Part shown: in pieces, positions 7,341 to 15,973 of the stretch
Position numbering within the stretch: the stretch's first letter is position 1
Layout: each line of letters opens with the position of its first letter
Origin: Oribacterium sp.
GTDB taxonomy: Bacteria; Bacillota_A; Clostridia; Lachnospirales; Lachnospiraceae
Assembly (NCBI GenBank): GCA_017940955.1
Contig: JAGAXP010000089.1
Location: forward strand, 1-32,297
Length of the DNA: 32,297 bases
Direction of reading: 5' to 3'
Notes under the pieces: generated by a model
Seen by the model: the letters and a program-made list of their open reading frames with translations, nothing else
Told to the model about the DNA's origin: nothing
The model's database searches: none
Translations under genes and position numbers: made by a program

Positions 7341-8003
7341 TCAGTTTCTTGCTCTCTTGTCTGTGGCTCTTGAAAGACGCATCCAGATTTCCTGAATGAT
7401 CTGTACGAGTACGACCAGAATAATGACCGCAATCATCATGATGTCTGTCTTATAACGGTAATAACCGTAATTCAGAGCTATGGCTCCGAGTCCGCCTCCT
7501 CCGACAAAGCCTGCCATCGCGGAATAGCTCAGGATAGTTGTGATACAGATGGCTGCACCCACAAGTAAGCTTGGCTTGGCCTCTGGTATCAGAACCTTGT
7601 AAATGATCTGCCAGTTGCTTGCTCCCATAGATTTGGCGGCTTCAATTACACCGGCGCTCACTTCCTTAAGTGAAGACTCTACCATTCTTCCGATATAGGG
7701 AGCAGAGGCAATGATGAGCGGCGGAATGATAGCCTTTGGTCCGAGGGTCGTGCCCACCAGGAACTTCGTAATGGGAAGCACCATGACCAAAAGGATCAGG
7801 AATGGAATTGAACGGAAGATGTTAATGATAACGCCAAGCACCGTATGCACCGCACTGCAGGGAGCTATTCCGTCCTTGTCTGTGACCACCAGGATCACTC
7901 CGAGAGGTATTCCTATGAGATAGGAAATGGCACTGGAGATAAGTGTCATATAAATGGTAGACCAGGTCTCCTCTATATACATGGAAATTGATGCTGCATC
8001 CAT
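7341..8003 (-). CDS. metI: Methionine ABC transporter permease
   Basis: 220 residues, the normal MetI length, with about five membrane segments. The ABC-permease EAA loop, contacting MetN, is GVIEAAKSMGASNWQII at about residues 136-152, followed by VLIPEAKPSLL. The start ATG shares one base with the metN stop (TAATG), so the two are translationally coupled. It forms the membrane channel of the MetNIQ importer with two MetN subunits. Confidence 0.95.
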   Translation of the reverse strand: MDAASISMYIEETWSTIYMTLISSAISYLIGIPLGVILVVTDKDGIAPCSAVHTVLGVIINIFRSIPFLILLVMVLPITKFLVGTTLGPKAIIPPLIIASAPYIGRMVESSLKEVSAGVIEAAKSMGASNWQIIYKVLIPEAKPSLLVGAAICITTILSYSAMAGFVGGGGLGAIALNYGYYRYKTDIMMIAVIILVVLVQIIQEIWMRLSRATDKRARN

Positions 8004-9028
8004 TAGTCCACCTCCTCAAATATAATATTGTTGTCTTTAAGATACTGTCTTATCTTCTCACCATCATTATCGTCATCCGGAAGCTCCACTATCATCTGTC
8101 CAACAGCCTGTCCTTCAACCTCCTTTGTATTGGCAAAAAGGATGTTCACCGGAACCTTACAGCTTAAAATCATATCCGAAAGTATGGGCTGATGTGCGGA
8201 GTGGCCGTCGAATACTATTCGTATCTTATTGTTGCTGCTCTCACCGAAGATCACCGGCTTGACCGAATCCGCATCACCGTCTCCAAGTATAAGTCTCTTT
8301 CCTATTTCGGTCTTTGGATTGTTAAATACCTCCGAAACAGGACCGCTCTCCGCTATATGACTGTGATCTATGATTGCAACATTGTCACAAATTGCTTCAA
8401 TGACAGACATCTGATGAGTGATCACTATGACCGTTACGCCAAGCTCCTTATTGATCTGTTTCAGAAGATCGAGGATCTGAGCTGTGGTCTTCGGGTCAAG
8501 AGCGGATGTGGCCTCATCGCACAAAAGAACCTTCGGATTTGTCGCAAGAGCTCTGGCAATAGCGACTCTCTGCTTCTGTCCTCCCGAAAGCTGGGCCGGA
8601 TAGTTCCTGCTTCTTTCCTCAAGCCCTACGAGTCTAAGAAGCTCCATGGCTCTTTCTCTTGCCTTTTTCTTGTCTTCACCGGCTATTTCAAGTGGGAAGG
8701 TGACATTCGAAAGAAGATTTCTCTGGTCCAGAAGATTGAACTGCTGGAAAATCATGCCCATGTTTCTTCTGGCTTCCCTGACTTCTTTATCCGACAGGTC
8801 TCCGAGAGACTTTCCCTCAAAGATGACCTTGCCGCTGGTAGGCACCTCAAGATAATTTATACAACGTACCAGTGTCGACTTTCCTGCACCGGAAAGTCCG
8901 ATGATTCCCTGAACGGAACCCTCCTTGATATCCAGATTGATATCATCAAGAGCAAGCACATCCCCTGAACTTGTATGGAATGTCTTGCCCATGTTCACCA
9001 ACCGGATGATATTATCACCCTTAGCCAT
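8003..9028 (-). CDS. metN: Methionine ABC transporter ATP-binding protein
   Basis: 341 residues from the ATG at 9028, which has GGAGG five bases upstream; a GTG nine codons earlier has no such site. It has Walker A GLSGAGKS (about 44-51), the Q loop FQQFNLLDQRN, the ABC signature LSGGQKQR, Walker B VLLCDEATSALD and the switch histidine THQ. The C-terminal ~85 residues form the NIL (ACT-like) domain that in this family binds methionine and inhibits transport when the cell is replete. It is the first gene of metNIQ, with a structured leader before it. Confidence 0.96.
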   Translation of the reverse strand: MAKGDNIIRLVNMGKTFHTSSGDVLALDDINLDIKEGSVQGIIGLSGAGKSTLVRCINYLEVPTSGKVIFEGKSLGDLSDKEVREARRNMGMIFQQFNLLDQRNLLSNVTFPLEIAGEDKKKARERAMELLRLVGLEERSRNYPAQLSGGQKQRVAIARALATNPKVLLCDEATSALDPKTTAQILDLLKQINKELGVTVIVITHQMSVIEAICDNVAIIDHSHIAESGPVSEVFNNPKTEIGKRLILGDGDADSVKPVIFGESSNNKIRIVFDGHSAHQPILSDMILSCKVPVNILFANTKEVEGQAVGQMIVELPDDDNDGEKIRQYLKDNNIIFEEVD

Positions 9029-9211
9029 TAAACCTCCATTGTTCCGCAGATTCACTGCGGATGCCGCCCGGGCGGCTGTTTTTCATCTTAATGATCGCGG
9101 GTTCGACGTCTTTCACCCACCATCCTTTTACGAAATCTTTTGATTTCCTTTATCTAAAGAGTCTGTAGACATAAGAAGTCTCAAAAGATACGTAACAAAG
9201 ATTTTATTATA
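9029..9211 (-). promoter_or_regulatory. Promoter and structured leader of metNIQ, class unknown
   Basis: A perfect -10 TATAAT lies at 9211-9206 (minus) with no good -35. Downstream come successive hairpins: CTTTA/TAAAG (9148-9159), GAAATC/GATTTC (9132-9147), GTGGGT/ACCCGC enclosing GACGTC (9097-9120), the 14-base palindrome GCCGCCCGGGCGGC (9063-9076) and CCGCAG/CTGCGG (9044-9060). The last ends 9 bases before the GGAGG of metN. The conserved cores of SAM-I and T-box leaders are not present. The final hairpins are placed where they could control ribosome access. Confidence 0.5.
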
Positions 9212-9315
9212 TGAAAAGCCTTTAATCAATTAGGGATAAATGATAATGAGCTATAAACTGTGGCTATAACAGAAATTACAATCAGTCCTGTTATTATTTA
9301 ATCATACCCTATACC
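9212..9315. other. AT-rich spacer between the Pel operon terminator and metN promoter
   Basis: About 100 gene-free bases; no further signal is recognised. Confidence 0.4.
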
Positions 9316-9352
9316 GCAAAAAAGAGCACTGCCCCTTTAAAGGCCAATGCTC
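9316..9352 (-). terminator. Rho-independent terminator of the Pel/CotH operon
   Basis: GAGCA-TTGGCC pairs imperfectly with GGGGCAG-TGCTC (9324-9352). On the minus strand six T residues follow. It lies about 18 bases after the stop of the last gene. Confidence 0.88.
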
Positions 9353-9370
9353 CTCTCTTTACAGAATTTC

Positions 9371-10777
9371 TCAATCCTCATTTCTTTTGTAATGGTAAAG
9401 CAGTCTTACGCCGTCTGCATACTCTGCTTCCTCTTCCGAATCTATGGCCAGTTCAATGTTTTCCTTACCGCTGTAATCCGTTATGGCCGCACCTATATAG
9501 AACTCATCCCTGATTTCATCCGCATAAGGAATGGACACGGAGCCCGTAAGATCTTCATCTGCACTCAGCTTCCTGATATCCATTTCAAGTCCCTGCCAGA
9601 AAATACGTTTCCCGTCCTTGTCAAATACATATACAGTCACCGGCCAGTCGAAGAAAAATCCTGCATTTCCCGCGTTCCTGAAGGAGATATCCAGGTTTAT
9701 CTTATTCTGCGAAAAATCATAATGGGCACTGAGTCTTGAAGGATATATTCTGTATCCCATTCTTTTCAGTATTGATTCTTCCTGAAGCTTATAATTCTCG
9801 TTCGTAAGATCAGGCACCATGGGGCCTATAAAGGTCATCCGGGAATCCGAAATATCCTCAAGCACTCCGCCGAAATCCTCTGTAAGGATCTTATCCATAG
9901 GGGTGCCGCTGGTGAACTCTCCTCCAACAGGACTTATCTTTCCTATATCCGGTGCGGGACTAAGCTTCAGCTGCTTTCCCGAGGTCTCCTGAGTCCCCCC
10001 TTCTTTTATCCAGTCAAGCCATTCCTCCGTATCATGCCTGTCTCCCACCATATCATTGAAGACACCCATTGCTCCTTCAACAGAAAAATCATAATTCCTT
10101 CTGGTCATAAGTCTCGAATTCGCAAAGCTTGTGGAATACAGTTCCGCATACTCGGCACAAACATCTGCATTCGGCATCAGGGAGCTGTGGCTATCGTCCT
10201 TTGCATGCCACTCTCCCCAGTGCCCCAGACTTCCGAGCTGAACAAAGGAGATGAAAAAGTCCCTGTTGCAGTATCTGGCCAGTTCCTTAAGCGCCAGATC
10301 ATGGTACTTCCTGAAGACCCCATCAGCATAATCCGGTGAATATCCTTTACCATACTCGGTATCGTAGAATGTTCCCGTCGGGGTCTTTTGGTAGAGCCAC
10401 TCAGGTATATCCATATGCTCCTCGTCCCCCGGAATATCACATATAAAACGTATCACTCCATGCTTATGCTTATTCTTCCATTCTTCTATATGATATTTTT
10501 TCTCGACACCCTCTATGTCAAATTTACCTTCCGCCGGTTCCCACTCTGCCCAGGTAAGAGGGATATATACCATATTGGCTTCTTCACACTGAATCTCATT
10601 TTCAGCATCCGGTGCAAATCCCATAAGAGGATTGTCCGTAATTGTATAGTCCGGAGCATAGGTCACATCGAAGTTAAGCCCGGAACGGTGAACCATATAG
10701 TACATTATCCCCGCAATGGCTGCTCCCAGAATCAGGATCATGGCATACTGGATGGCATAGCTTTTCCTTTTACCCAT
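9371..10777 (-). CDS. Membrane-anchored TIM-barrel protein, DUF4832/DUF4874 type
   Basis: 468 residues. One N-terminal membrane helix (about 10-28) anchors an extracellular domain. Residues about 40-330 read as a glycoside-hydrolase-like barrel: TWAEWEPAEGKFD (75-87) resembles barrel starts of GH-A clan enzymes. RFICDIPGDEEHMDIPEWL and VQLGSLGHWGEWH (Glu189 candidate acid/base) are in the positions of later strands. Residues about 350-468 form a beta-sandwich-like tail. The family has no firmly established activity that I know of. It is the last gene of the Pel operon and overlaps the DUF4956 gene by 8 bases. Since the PelA here lacks a hydrolase domain, a glycan-trimming role is plausible but unproven. 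Confidence 0.75.
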   Translation of the reverse strand: MGKRKSYAIQYAMILILGAAIAGIMYYMVHRSGLNFDVTYAPDYTITDNPLMGFAPDAENEIQCEEANMVYIPLTWAEWEPAEGKFDIEGVEKKYHIEEWKNKHKHGVIRFICDIPGDEEHMDIPEWLYQKTPTGTFYDTEYGKGYSPDYADGVFRKYHDLALKELARYCNRDFFISFVQLGSLGHWGEWHAKDDSHSSLMPNADVCAEYAELYSTSFANSRLMTRRNYDFSVEGAMGVFNDMVGDRHDTEEWLDWIKEGGTQETSGKQLKLSPAPDIGKISPVGGEFTSGTPMDKILTEDFGGVLEDISDSRMTFIGPMVPDLTNENYKLQEESILKRMGYRIYPSRLSAHYDFSQNKINLDISFRNAGNAGFFFDWPVTVYVFDKDGKRIFWQGLEMDIRKLSADEDLTGSVSIPYADEIRDEFYIGAAITDYSGKENIELAIDSEEEAEYADGVRLLYHYKRNED

Positions 10778-11453
10778 TGTACTCCCCGTTATACTGAATA
10801 AGGTTTACGTCATTTACGCCCTCAAGCTCCGCTATCTTTTCAACAAAAGGCATGTTTTCAGGCTTTGACATGATCTCGACAGTGAGCTCTGCTCTTCCCT
10901 TTCTCAGGGTCTTTGACTTGATCTGGTACTTACGGTTTCCAAGCTGTTTAAGTACCTCTGCACCTGTCTCTTCACCTTCATAGTGAACCACAAGTATGTA
11001 GATGACACCTTCCTTCTTTTTAATGTAGAAATGTCTCACAAGTACATACATCACCACCATGGTTATGAGTGCGAGGGGATAGATATGAGCCGCAACTATG
11101 ATTCCTATTGATATGGCCCAGAAAATATACAAAAGATCCATAGGATCCTTTATGGCTGTTCTGTATCTTACGATGGAAAGGGCACCCACCATACCAAGCG
11201 AAATAACGATGTTACTGCTTATGGCAAGAGTAAGTGCACATGGAAGTATGGTCATACCAACGAGAGTCATGGCAAAGGAAGATGAATATACTACTCCGCC
11301 GTAATACTTCTTATAGATCCGGTATATCACAAATCCGAGAAGTATGGCTATCACCATGGCAATTACAGCCGTAATGATAAAGTCCAGGGTTATGGCATTG
11401 TTTGCCACAAAGTTCTTAAGTACCGATTTTTTAAAATAGTCTTTTGCGTTCAT
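10770..11453 (-). CDS. DUF4956 membrane protein
   Basis: 227 residues. About four membrane segments (roughly 21-46, 55-75, 77-96, 108-140) are followed by an ~85-residue soluble, ferredoxin/ACT-like tail. The conserved loop GMVGALSIVRYRTAIKDP between segments 3 and 4 identifies the family and loosely resembles the MgtC loop. The biochemical function is not established. DUF4956 genes are often beside VTC-domain and CotH genes, as here, so it may form the membrane part of a phosphate-polymer module (inference). A GGAG sits eight bases before the start. The end overlaps the next gene by 8 bases. Confidence 0.85.
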   Translation of the reverse strand: MNAKDYFKKSVLKNFVANNAITLDFIITAVIAMVIAILLGFVIYRIYKKYYGGVVYSSSFAMTLVGMTILPCALTLAISSNIVISLGMVGALSIVRYRTAIKDPMDLLYIFWAISIGIIVAAHIYPLALITMVVMYVLVRHFYIKKKEGVIYILVVHYEGEETGAEVLKQLGNRKYQIKSKTLRKGRAELTVEIMSKPENMPFVEKIAELEGVNDVNLIQYNGEYNG

Positions 11454-11497
11454 TTTATATTCTCCGTCTCTAAGGAATTAATCTTCATCAAGATGCT

Positions 11498-12235
11498 TTA
11501 CATCAATACTGTCTTACTGAGTCCCGCAGTCACATCCGTAAGATGATGTGCCGCATCGTAGCAGGACACATATTTTGAAAAAGCCACAAATTCTTCTCCG
11601 TCAAGAGGCAGTACCTCTTTTATGATCTGAGGAAGGAATTCGGTATACTTGACCTCCAGTACCTCCACATCCGGCTCTATAACCGGAAGCTTGGGAAGAG
11701 TCTCATCAAATATATCGAATCCACCGACTGCAGCCGCCACCTCACTGTCAAAAGTGATCCTCACGGTACCCTCATCCAGTATCAGAGGGAGTCTCATGTA
11801 ATCAACTATGAGCTTGGGTCTCAATAGATTCATGACACATTCAGCATAGAACTCCCCGCAGAGGTTCTCCTTTCTCTTAAGGAGGAAGCCGTAATCGCCA
11901 TCCATGATACTATCAAATTCCTGCCTGGAAATATCCACGGATTCCTTAAAGATATAACTTCCGCTCTTCTTCTTTCTTTCAAGAGATATCTTTTTATCGC
12001 TGTAGTTATATATCCTTATACGCCATTTCTTTCTGGCATAAACACCCATGAGCTTCTGCACATAGGCCGTATTTTTATAATCATCAAAATACAGGCTTCG
12101 TATCTCATATCCATCCTGAGAGGCGTGCGGATCCAGATGCAGCAAAGGTCTCAGCCTTCTCTTCAGAAGCTCCGCCTCTTTTCGTGAAATGACATACTTC
12201 CATTCATTCCTGTATATAGGTTTTTTGTCCTCCAT
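11498..12235 (-). CDS. VTC-domain protein, putative polyphosphate polymerase
   Basis: 245 residues from ATG 12235, which has GGAGG five bases upstream; an ATG four codons earlier lacks one. It is a single soluble triphosphate-tunnel domain with the VTC catalytic pattern: NEWKY (Glu11, Lys13), RIRIY (Arg72, Arg74), LERKKK (Glu86, Lys88) and VLEVKYTEF near residue 195. In yeast Vtc4 this fold makes polyphosphate from ATP, and the matching tunnel residues suggest the protein is active. It lacks SPX and membrane domains; the adjacent DUF4956 protein could supply the membrane part (inference). It follows the cotH pair after a strong intercistronic hairpin. Confidence 0.87.
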   Translation of the reverse strand: MEDKKPIYRNEWKYVISRKEAELLKRRLRPLLHLDPHASQDGYEIRSLYFDDYKNTAYVQKLMGVYARKKWRIRIYNYSDKKISLERKKKSGSYIFKESVDISRQEFDSIMDGDYGFLLKRKENLCGEFYAECVMNLLRPKLIVDYMRLPLILDEGTVRITFDSEVAAAVGGFDIFDETLPKLPVIEPDVEVLEVKYTEFLPQIIKEVLPLDGEEFVAFSKYVSCYDAAHHLTDVTAGLSKTVLM

Positions 12236-12247
12236 TTTAGCCTCCAT

Positions 12248-12287
12248 GGGTCATACACGAATCTCTTAGCTGATTCGTATATGGCCC
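12248..12287 (-). other. 16-bp intercistronic hairpin between cotH2 and vtc
   Basis: GGGCCATATACGAATC pairs with GATTCGTGTATGACCC (one mismatch, one G-U) around an 8-base loop. No U tract follows; it stops just before the vtc ribosome site. Probably an mRNA stability or processing element. Confidence 0.65.
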
Positions 12288-12338
12288 ACCAAACAAGTCT
12301 GAAAGTTCATTTTCAAACTTCTCTTTTCTGAATTCCTG

Positions 12339-14159
12339 TCATTCTTCCTGGAAAGTCGACTTCACCACAGTTCCGTCTTCCTTTACATAGAAGCAAAGTA
12401 CTCCGTGCACTGTCGTCTTCTTTTCAGTGTTATAGTATTCGAATGCTTCCTGCTTAAGGCCTGTTCCGTTATCGCTCTTTGCATATACCCTTACAAAGTA
12501 CTGTCCGGGAGCGAGTTTTCCGGCATCAAATTTCGTATCTTCAAGATCTGTTCCCTGAGCAAGTTTACTGTTAAATGACCATGAATCGGAAATCTCCACA
12601 TCATAGCTTATTTTCCCATTGATCATTGAAGATTCATCCCAGTTTATGATCACATGTCCATCCTTTAACTCAGGATCATTTATATGAAAAGGCCATGGAG
12701 TTTCCAGTGAATCATAGTAAGCATAGTAATTTTTCTCAATCTGCTCCGGTATCATCTCAAGGAGCTTATCGTAATTCTCTTCGGTAACTCTCGCATAAGA
12801 AGAGTCCGGTATTCTGTAAAGAAATTTTTTGACCTTATCCCCCAGCTTCTTTGCCCTTTTCGATACATTCTCGGAAGAAAGATCCGATTCATGAAGCTCT
12901 TTTATCTTTTCACTGAGCTTATCCACACAATGCCTGCTCTTAAGGATACGGCTGAAAAGAATCGAATCTGTATAGAGATAAATTCCCTTCTCATACCCCT
13001 CGGTGTAATCAGGATCTCTCAACAGTTCATAATCGGATCTTAAGGCCCCGTCATTATCCCAGGGAATAATGTAAAATTTATTGACCCCCATGGGACTGTA
13101 CAGATAGAAGTTCTCGGTATCTGTTTTCTTATTGTCCATCAGGATATTGAAGGCCATAAAGGTGTAGAGATTGTCCTCATCAAAGTAAGTCTTCACTACA
13201 TCCTCTATGGACATGTCCCCACCGTTAAGTGCGTCAAGCATCTCAATGAGACCGCTGTAATCTTCACTTCCCTTTGCTTCCAGAAGCTCTTCAAATTTAT
13301 TTTTATCGAAGTTCTTCTCAGTAGGCTGCATTATCACATCACTGTGACGTCCGAAGTCAAAATCATTTATCTTATAAAGCTCACCTGAACTATCGAGATT
13401 TCTGTTGGAAAGATACTTTTTGTTCACAGTCTCCACCAGAGTATAGAGTCCGTAATCCACAAAGAGGTTGGTCTTTTCCGACTTGAGATCCCTGACATAC
13501 AGATGAACAAATTCAGTTCTTACGGACATCATGTCATCAGTTTTACTCATAAGCTCGTAGCAAAGCTTATTGGTGAAACGGAAGGGATCGGTAAAGCTCT
13601 TTGAGAGTACCAATGTCTTTATTCCGGAAACATTGCCGCTACCGGAATTTATCTTTATACGGTAACTCTTCTGCTGTCTTGTGGATGCCTTTTTACCGCT
13701 AAGCTTCACTGTGGCATTGGCAGACATGCTTCCATAACCGAAGGCATCGGATGTTGGTCCGTCTTCATTTCCGAACTGCACCAACGCATCGCAGGTATAG
13801 GCTTCCTCATCTCTCTCCTCATACCATGAAAGATTATGTTCATTTATCTCTTCCCATGTGTGCTCCGAATCCCCGAAGCTCCCGTCTCCTCCCACAGTCA
13901 GATAAAGGACATCCCTGGCCATAGGTTCTTCATAAAGGGCTCTGTAATCCTTTACCTGGTACATATCCTTAAGAGAAGCCTTTTCATAATAATCCTGAGG
14001 AAATGCCCAGTATTTAAACTCTTCTAACCAGCTGTCATTCCCGTGTTTTTTCTTATCTTTCTCCGCTGTACCGGAAACACTTCCACAGCCCAGAAGGCAC
14101 AACAGCAAGAAAAGTGAAAAAAGTTTTATTACTTTTTTTATAAAAAGCTCTTTTCTCAT
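12339..14159 (-). CDS. CotH-kinase family lipoprotein (second copy)
   Basis: 606 residues. The N-terminal signal ends in the lipobox LLGC with Cys25. Residues about 80-430 form the CotH protein-kinase-like fold: KKASTRQQKSYRIKI holds the candidate ATP lysine, YGLYTLVETVNKKYL the helix glutamate, and IIPWDNDGAL a metal-binding Asp pair. Residues about 505-595 look like a fibronectin type III domain. CotH of Bacillus spores phosphorylates coat proteins; here the lipobox puts the domain outside the membrane, away from cytosolic ATP. It is paralogous to the gene before it, with a 4-base ATGA overlap, and the same domain order. Confidence 0.87.
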   Translation of the reverse strand: MRKELFIKKVIKLFSLFLLLCLLGCGSVSGTAEKDKKKHGNDSWLEEFKYWAFPQDYYEKASLKDMYQVKDYRALYEEPMARDVLYLTVGGDGSFGDSEHTWEEINEHNLSWYEERDEEAYTCDALVQFGNEDGPTSDAFGYGSMSANATVKLSGKKASTRQQKSYRIKINSGSGNVSGIKTLVLSKSFTDPFRFTNKLCYELMSKTDDMMSVRTEFVHLYVRDLKSEKTNLFVDYGLYTLVETVNKKYLSNRNLDSSGELYKINDFDFGRHSDVIMQPTEKNFDKNKFEELLEAKGSEDYSGLIEMLDALNGGDMSIEDVVKTYFDEDNLYTFMAFNILMDNKKTDTENFYLYSPMGVNKFYIIPWDNDGALRSDYELLRDPDYTEGYEKGIYLYTDSILFSRILKSRHCVDKLSEKIKELHESDLSSENVSKRAKKLGDKVKKFLYRIPDSSYARVTEENYDKLLEMIPEQIEKNYYAYYDSLETPWPFHINDPELKDGHVIINWDESSMINGKISYDVEISDSWSFNSKLAQGTDLEDTKFDAGKLAPGQYFVRVYAKSDNGTGLKQEAFEYYNTEKKTTVHGVLCFYVKEDGTVVKSTFQEE

Positions 14160-15973
14160 ACCTTCTCCTTTTCTATATATTGCACTTTACCTTCACTATC
14201 AACCGTAAAGCAGTAACAGCCATATACCTTTCCAATCCTGCTCTTTACATAATAATCAAAACATTCCATGGTATACCCTGACTGATTTTTTGAAGTGACC
14301 CTGAGATAATATCTTCCGGGCTCAAGAATATCTGTTTCCGCAAGAGGTATCTTTAAGTCGTGCCCTTCATAAATCACTTCCTGAAAAAGGTCATCCTTTG
14401 CGATCATATAATCATAAGTCACTTCCTCACCGTTATAATCATAGGAAGTGCCCCAGCTTATGAGAGTTTTGTTATTCTGCTTATCTATGATAGGCATATC
14501 TATGAAAAAGGGCCACGGACGCTTCATGTTTTCCTGAAATTCCAGATAATTATCCCTTACCTCATCTCCAAGTCCCAAAACCAGCTCGTCAAACACTTCT
14601 TCAGTATCTATTCTCTTAAATTCCACATCGGGCATGGAGAATATAAAGGGTTTAACTATTTCCGAATAGGATTCCGCTTTTTCGTTAACTATCTCAGGTG
14701 ATACATAATTTTTATAAAGATCCTCAACAGCGTATGTAAGCAGGTTCCTGTATCTTTCCACCTTCATCATTCGGTTTATAAGCGCAAGTCCCAAAAACTT
14801 GGTCATTCCCGTTTCCCAGGATACACCGTCACTTCTCCCTTTGCTTTTGTTAAACTTTTTATGAAAACTTGAATCCATGTCCCAGCAGATCATATAAAAC
14901 TTCCGGGAATTAAGGGGACTGTAAATAAACAGATTGCGGGCACCCACGTCCACATTACCGTTCAGGATGTTGAATGCCATCCAGTAACAAAGATTTCTCT
15001 CATCAAAATGTTCCTCTACTATCTTTTCTATAGGCTTTGAATAATTATGGATTTCTTCTATTACTTCCTGTAACTTTGAAGGATCTCCGTCTCCCTTTTC
15101 TTCAAGGTAGCTGTCGAATTTAGACTGATCAAATTCCGGATCATCCTTTGACATCATTACCTCTTCATATTTGTTCCACTCAAAGAAGGATACCTTATAA
15201 AGATGTCCGTTCTCATCCAGACCATGATTCTTTAAATAGGTTCTGTTGACCTGCTCCACCATGGTATAAAGACCATAATCCGCGAAATCTTCGCTTCCCT
15301 CTTCGGTATCATCCTTCACATAGAGATGAACGAACTGTGTCCTTCCGCCTATCAGTTCCGGAATGGTTTTCAGAAGATCATAGCATAGCTTGTTCTCAAA
15401 GCGATAGGGCTGTGCCATATGCTTATTCAGATCCAATGTCCTCTGATTTCTGAAATCGCCTTTCCCGTCCTTTATCCTTATCTTATAGTTCTTTTGGACT
15501 GATCTGGATGAGGTCTGGCCTCTTACCTGAACAGAAACATTAGGCACGTTTTCACCGTAACCGAAGTCTCCGGAATCTATTCCTTCTCCTTCTTCGTCAA
15601 TCTGAAGAACACCCTCTACCTTGTATCGGTCCACTCCCATATTCTGGTAGTCATAGGCCGAATAGGTATTAACCTCCTGCCAGGTATGATTGCTGCTGTC
15701 AGCTTCATTTCCTTTTGTTACCGTAAGATATATGGTTATGACAGAATAATCCTTGTCATTCATGTAAATATCTTTGTTCTCTACAAGATTTCCATCGGAA
15801 GGAACCGTCTTTTCAACAGTATCAACTGTAATTTCCCCTTCTTCGGAGGGCTCTGTGACTGCCACGGTTTCCATGTTTATCTCAGCTTCGGGAACCCTCA
15901 AATTGCATCCGGAAAGAATCAGCATGGAGGTACACATTCCGAAAAGCCATCTGAAAATCACTCTTTTCTTCAA
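14156..15973 (-). CDS. CotH-kinase family lipoprotein (first copy)
   Basis: 605 residues. Signal peptide with lipobox LSGC, Cys23. An acidic Val/Glu/Thr linker (about 30-75) leads to the CotH kinase fold: RGQTSSRSVQKNYKIRI, YGLYTMVEQVNRTYL and ICWDMDSSF with the Asp pair. A fibronectin III-like domain ends the protein (about 500-590). Diverged paralogue of its downstream neighbour, so the pair arose by tandem duplication. It overlaps pelG by 4 bases (ATGA) and so is translated with the Pel export genes. Substrate unknown; a Pel-associated protein or the polymer itself are candidates. Confidence 0.87.
   Translation of the reverse strand: MKKRVIFRWLFGMCTSMLILSGCNLRVPEAEINMETVAVTEPSEEGEITVDTVEKTVPSDGNLVENKDIYMNDKDYSVITIYLTVTKGNEADSSNHTWQEVNTYSAYDYQNMGVDRYKVEGVLQIDEEGEGIDSGDFGYGENVPNVSVQVRGQTSSRSVQKNYKIRIKDGKGDFRNQRTLDLNKHMAQPYRFENKLCYDLLKTIPELIGGRTQFVHLYVKDDTEEGSEDFADYGLYTMVEQVNRTYLKNHGLDENGHLYKVSFFEWNKYEEVMMSKDDPEFDQSKFDSYLEEKGDGDPSKLQEVIEEIHNYSKPIEKIVEEHFDERNLCYWMAFNILNGNVDVGARNLFIYSPLNSRKFYMICWDMDSSFHKKFNKSKGRSDGVSWETGMTKFLGLALINRMMKVERYRNLLTYAVEDLYKNYVSPEIVNEKAESYSEIVKPFIFSMPDVEFKRIDTEEVFDELVLGLGDEVRDNYLEFQENMKRPWPFFIDMPIIDKQNNKTLISWGTSYDYNGEEVTYDYMIAKDDLFQEVIYEGHDLKIPLAETDILEPGRYYLRVTSKNQSGYTMECFDYYVKSRIGKVYGCYCFTVDSEGKVQYIEKEKV

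Noticed and set aside
8192..8968. Plus-strand open frame of 258 codons opposite metN
   Set aside because: Antisense shadow of a well-conserved ABC ATPase; no ribosome site and no recognisable protein.
9029..9200. SAM-I riboswitch or T-box before metN
   Set aside because: The segment with GGTGGG and AACCCGCG hints at a T-box element, but a 12-base insertion breaks the conserved run; the SAM-I core is absent.
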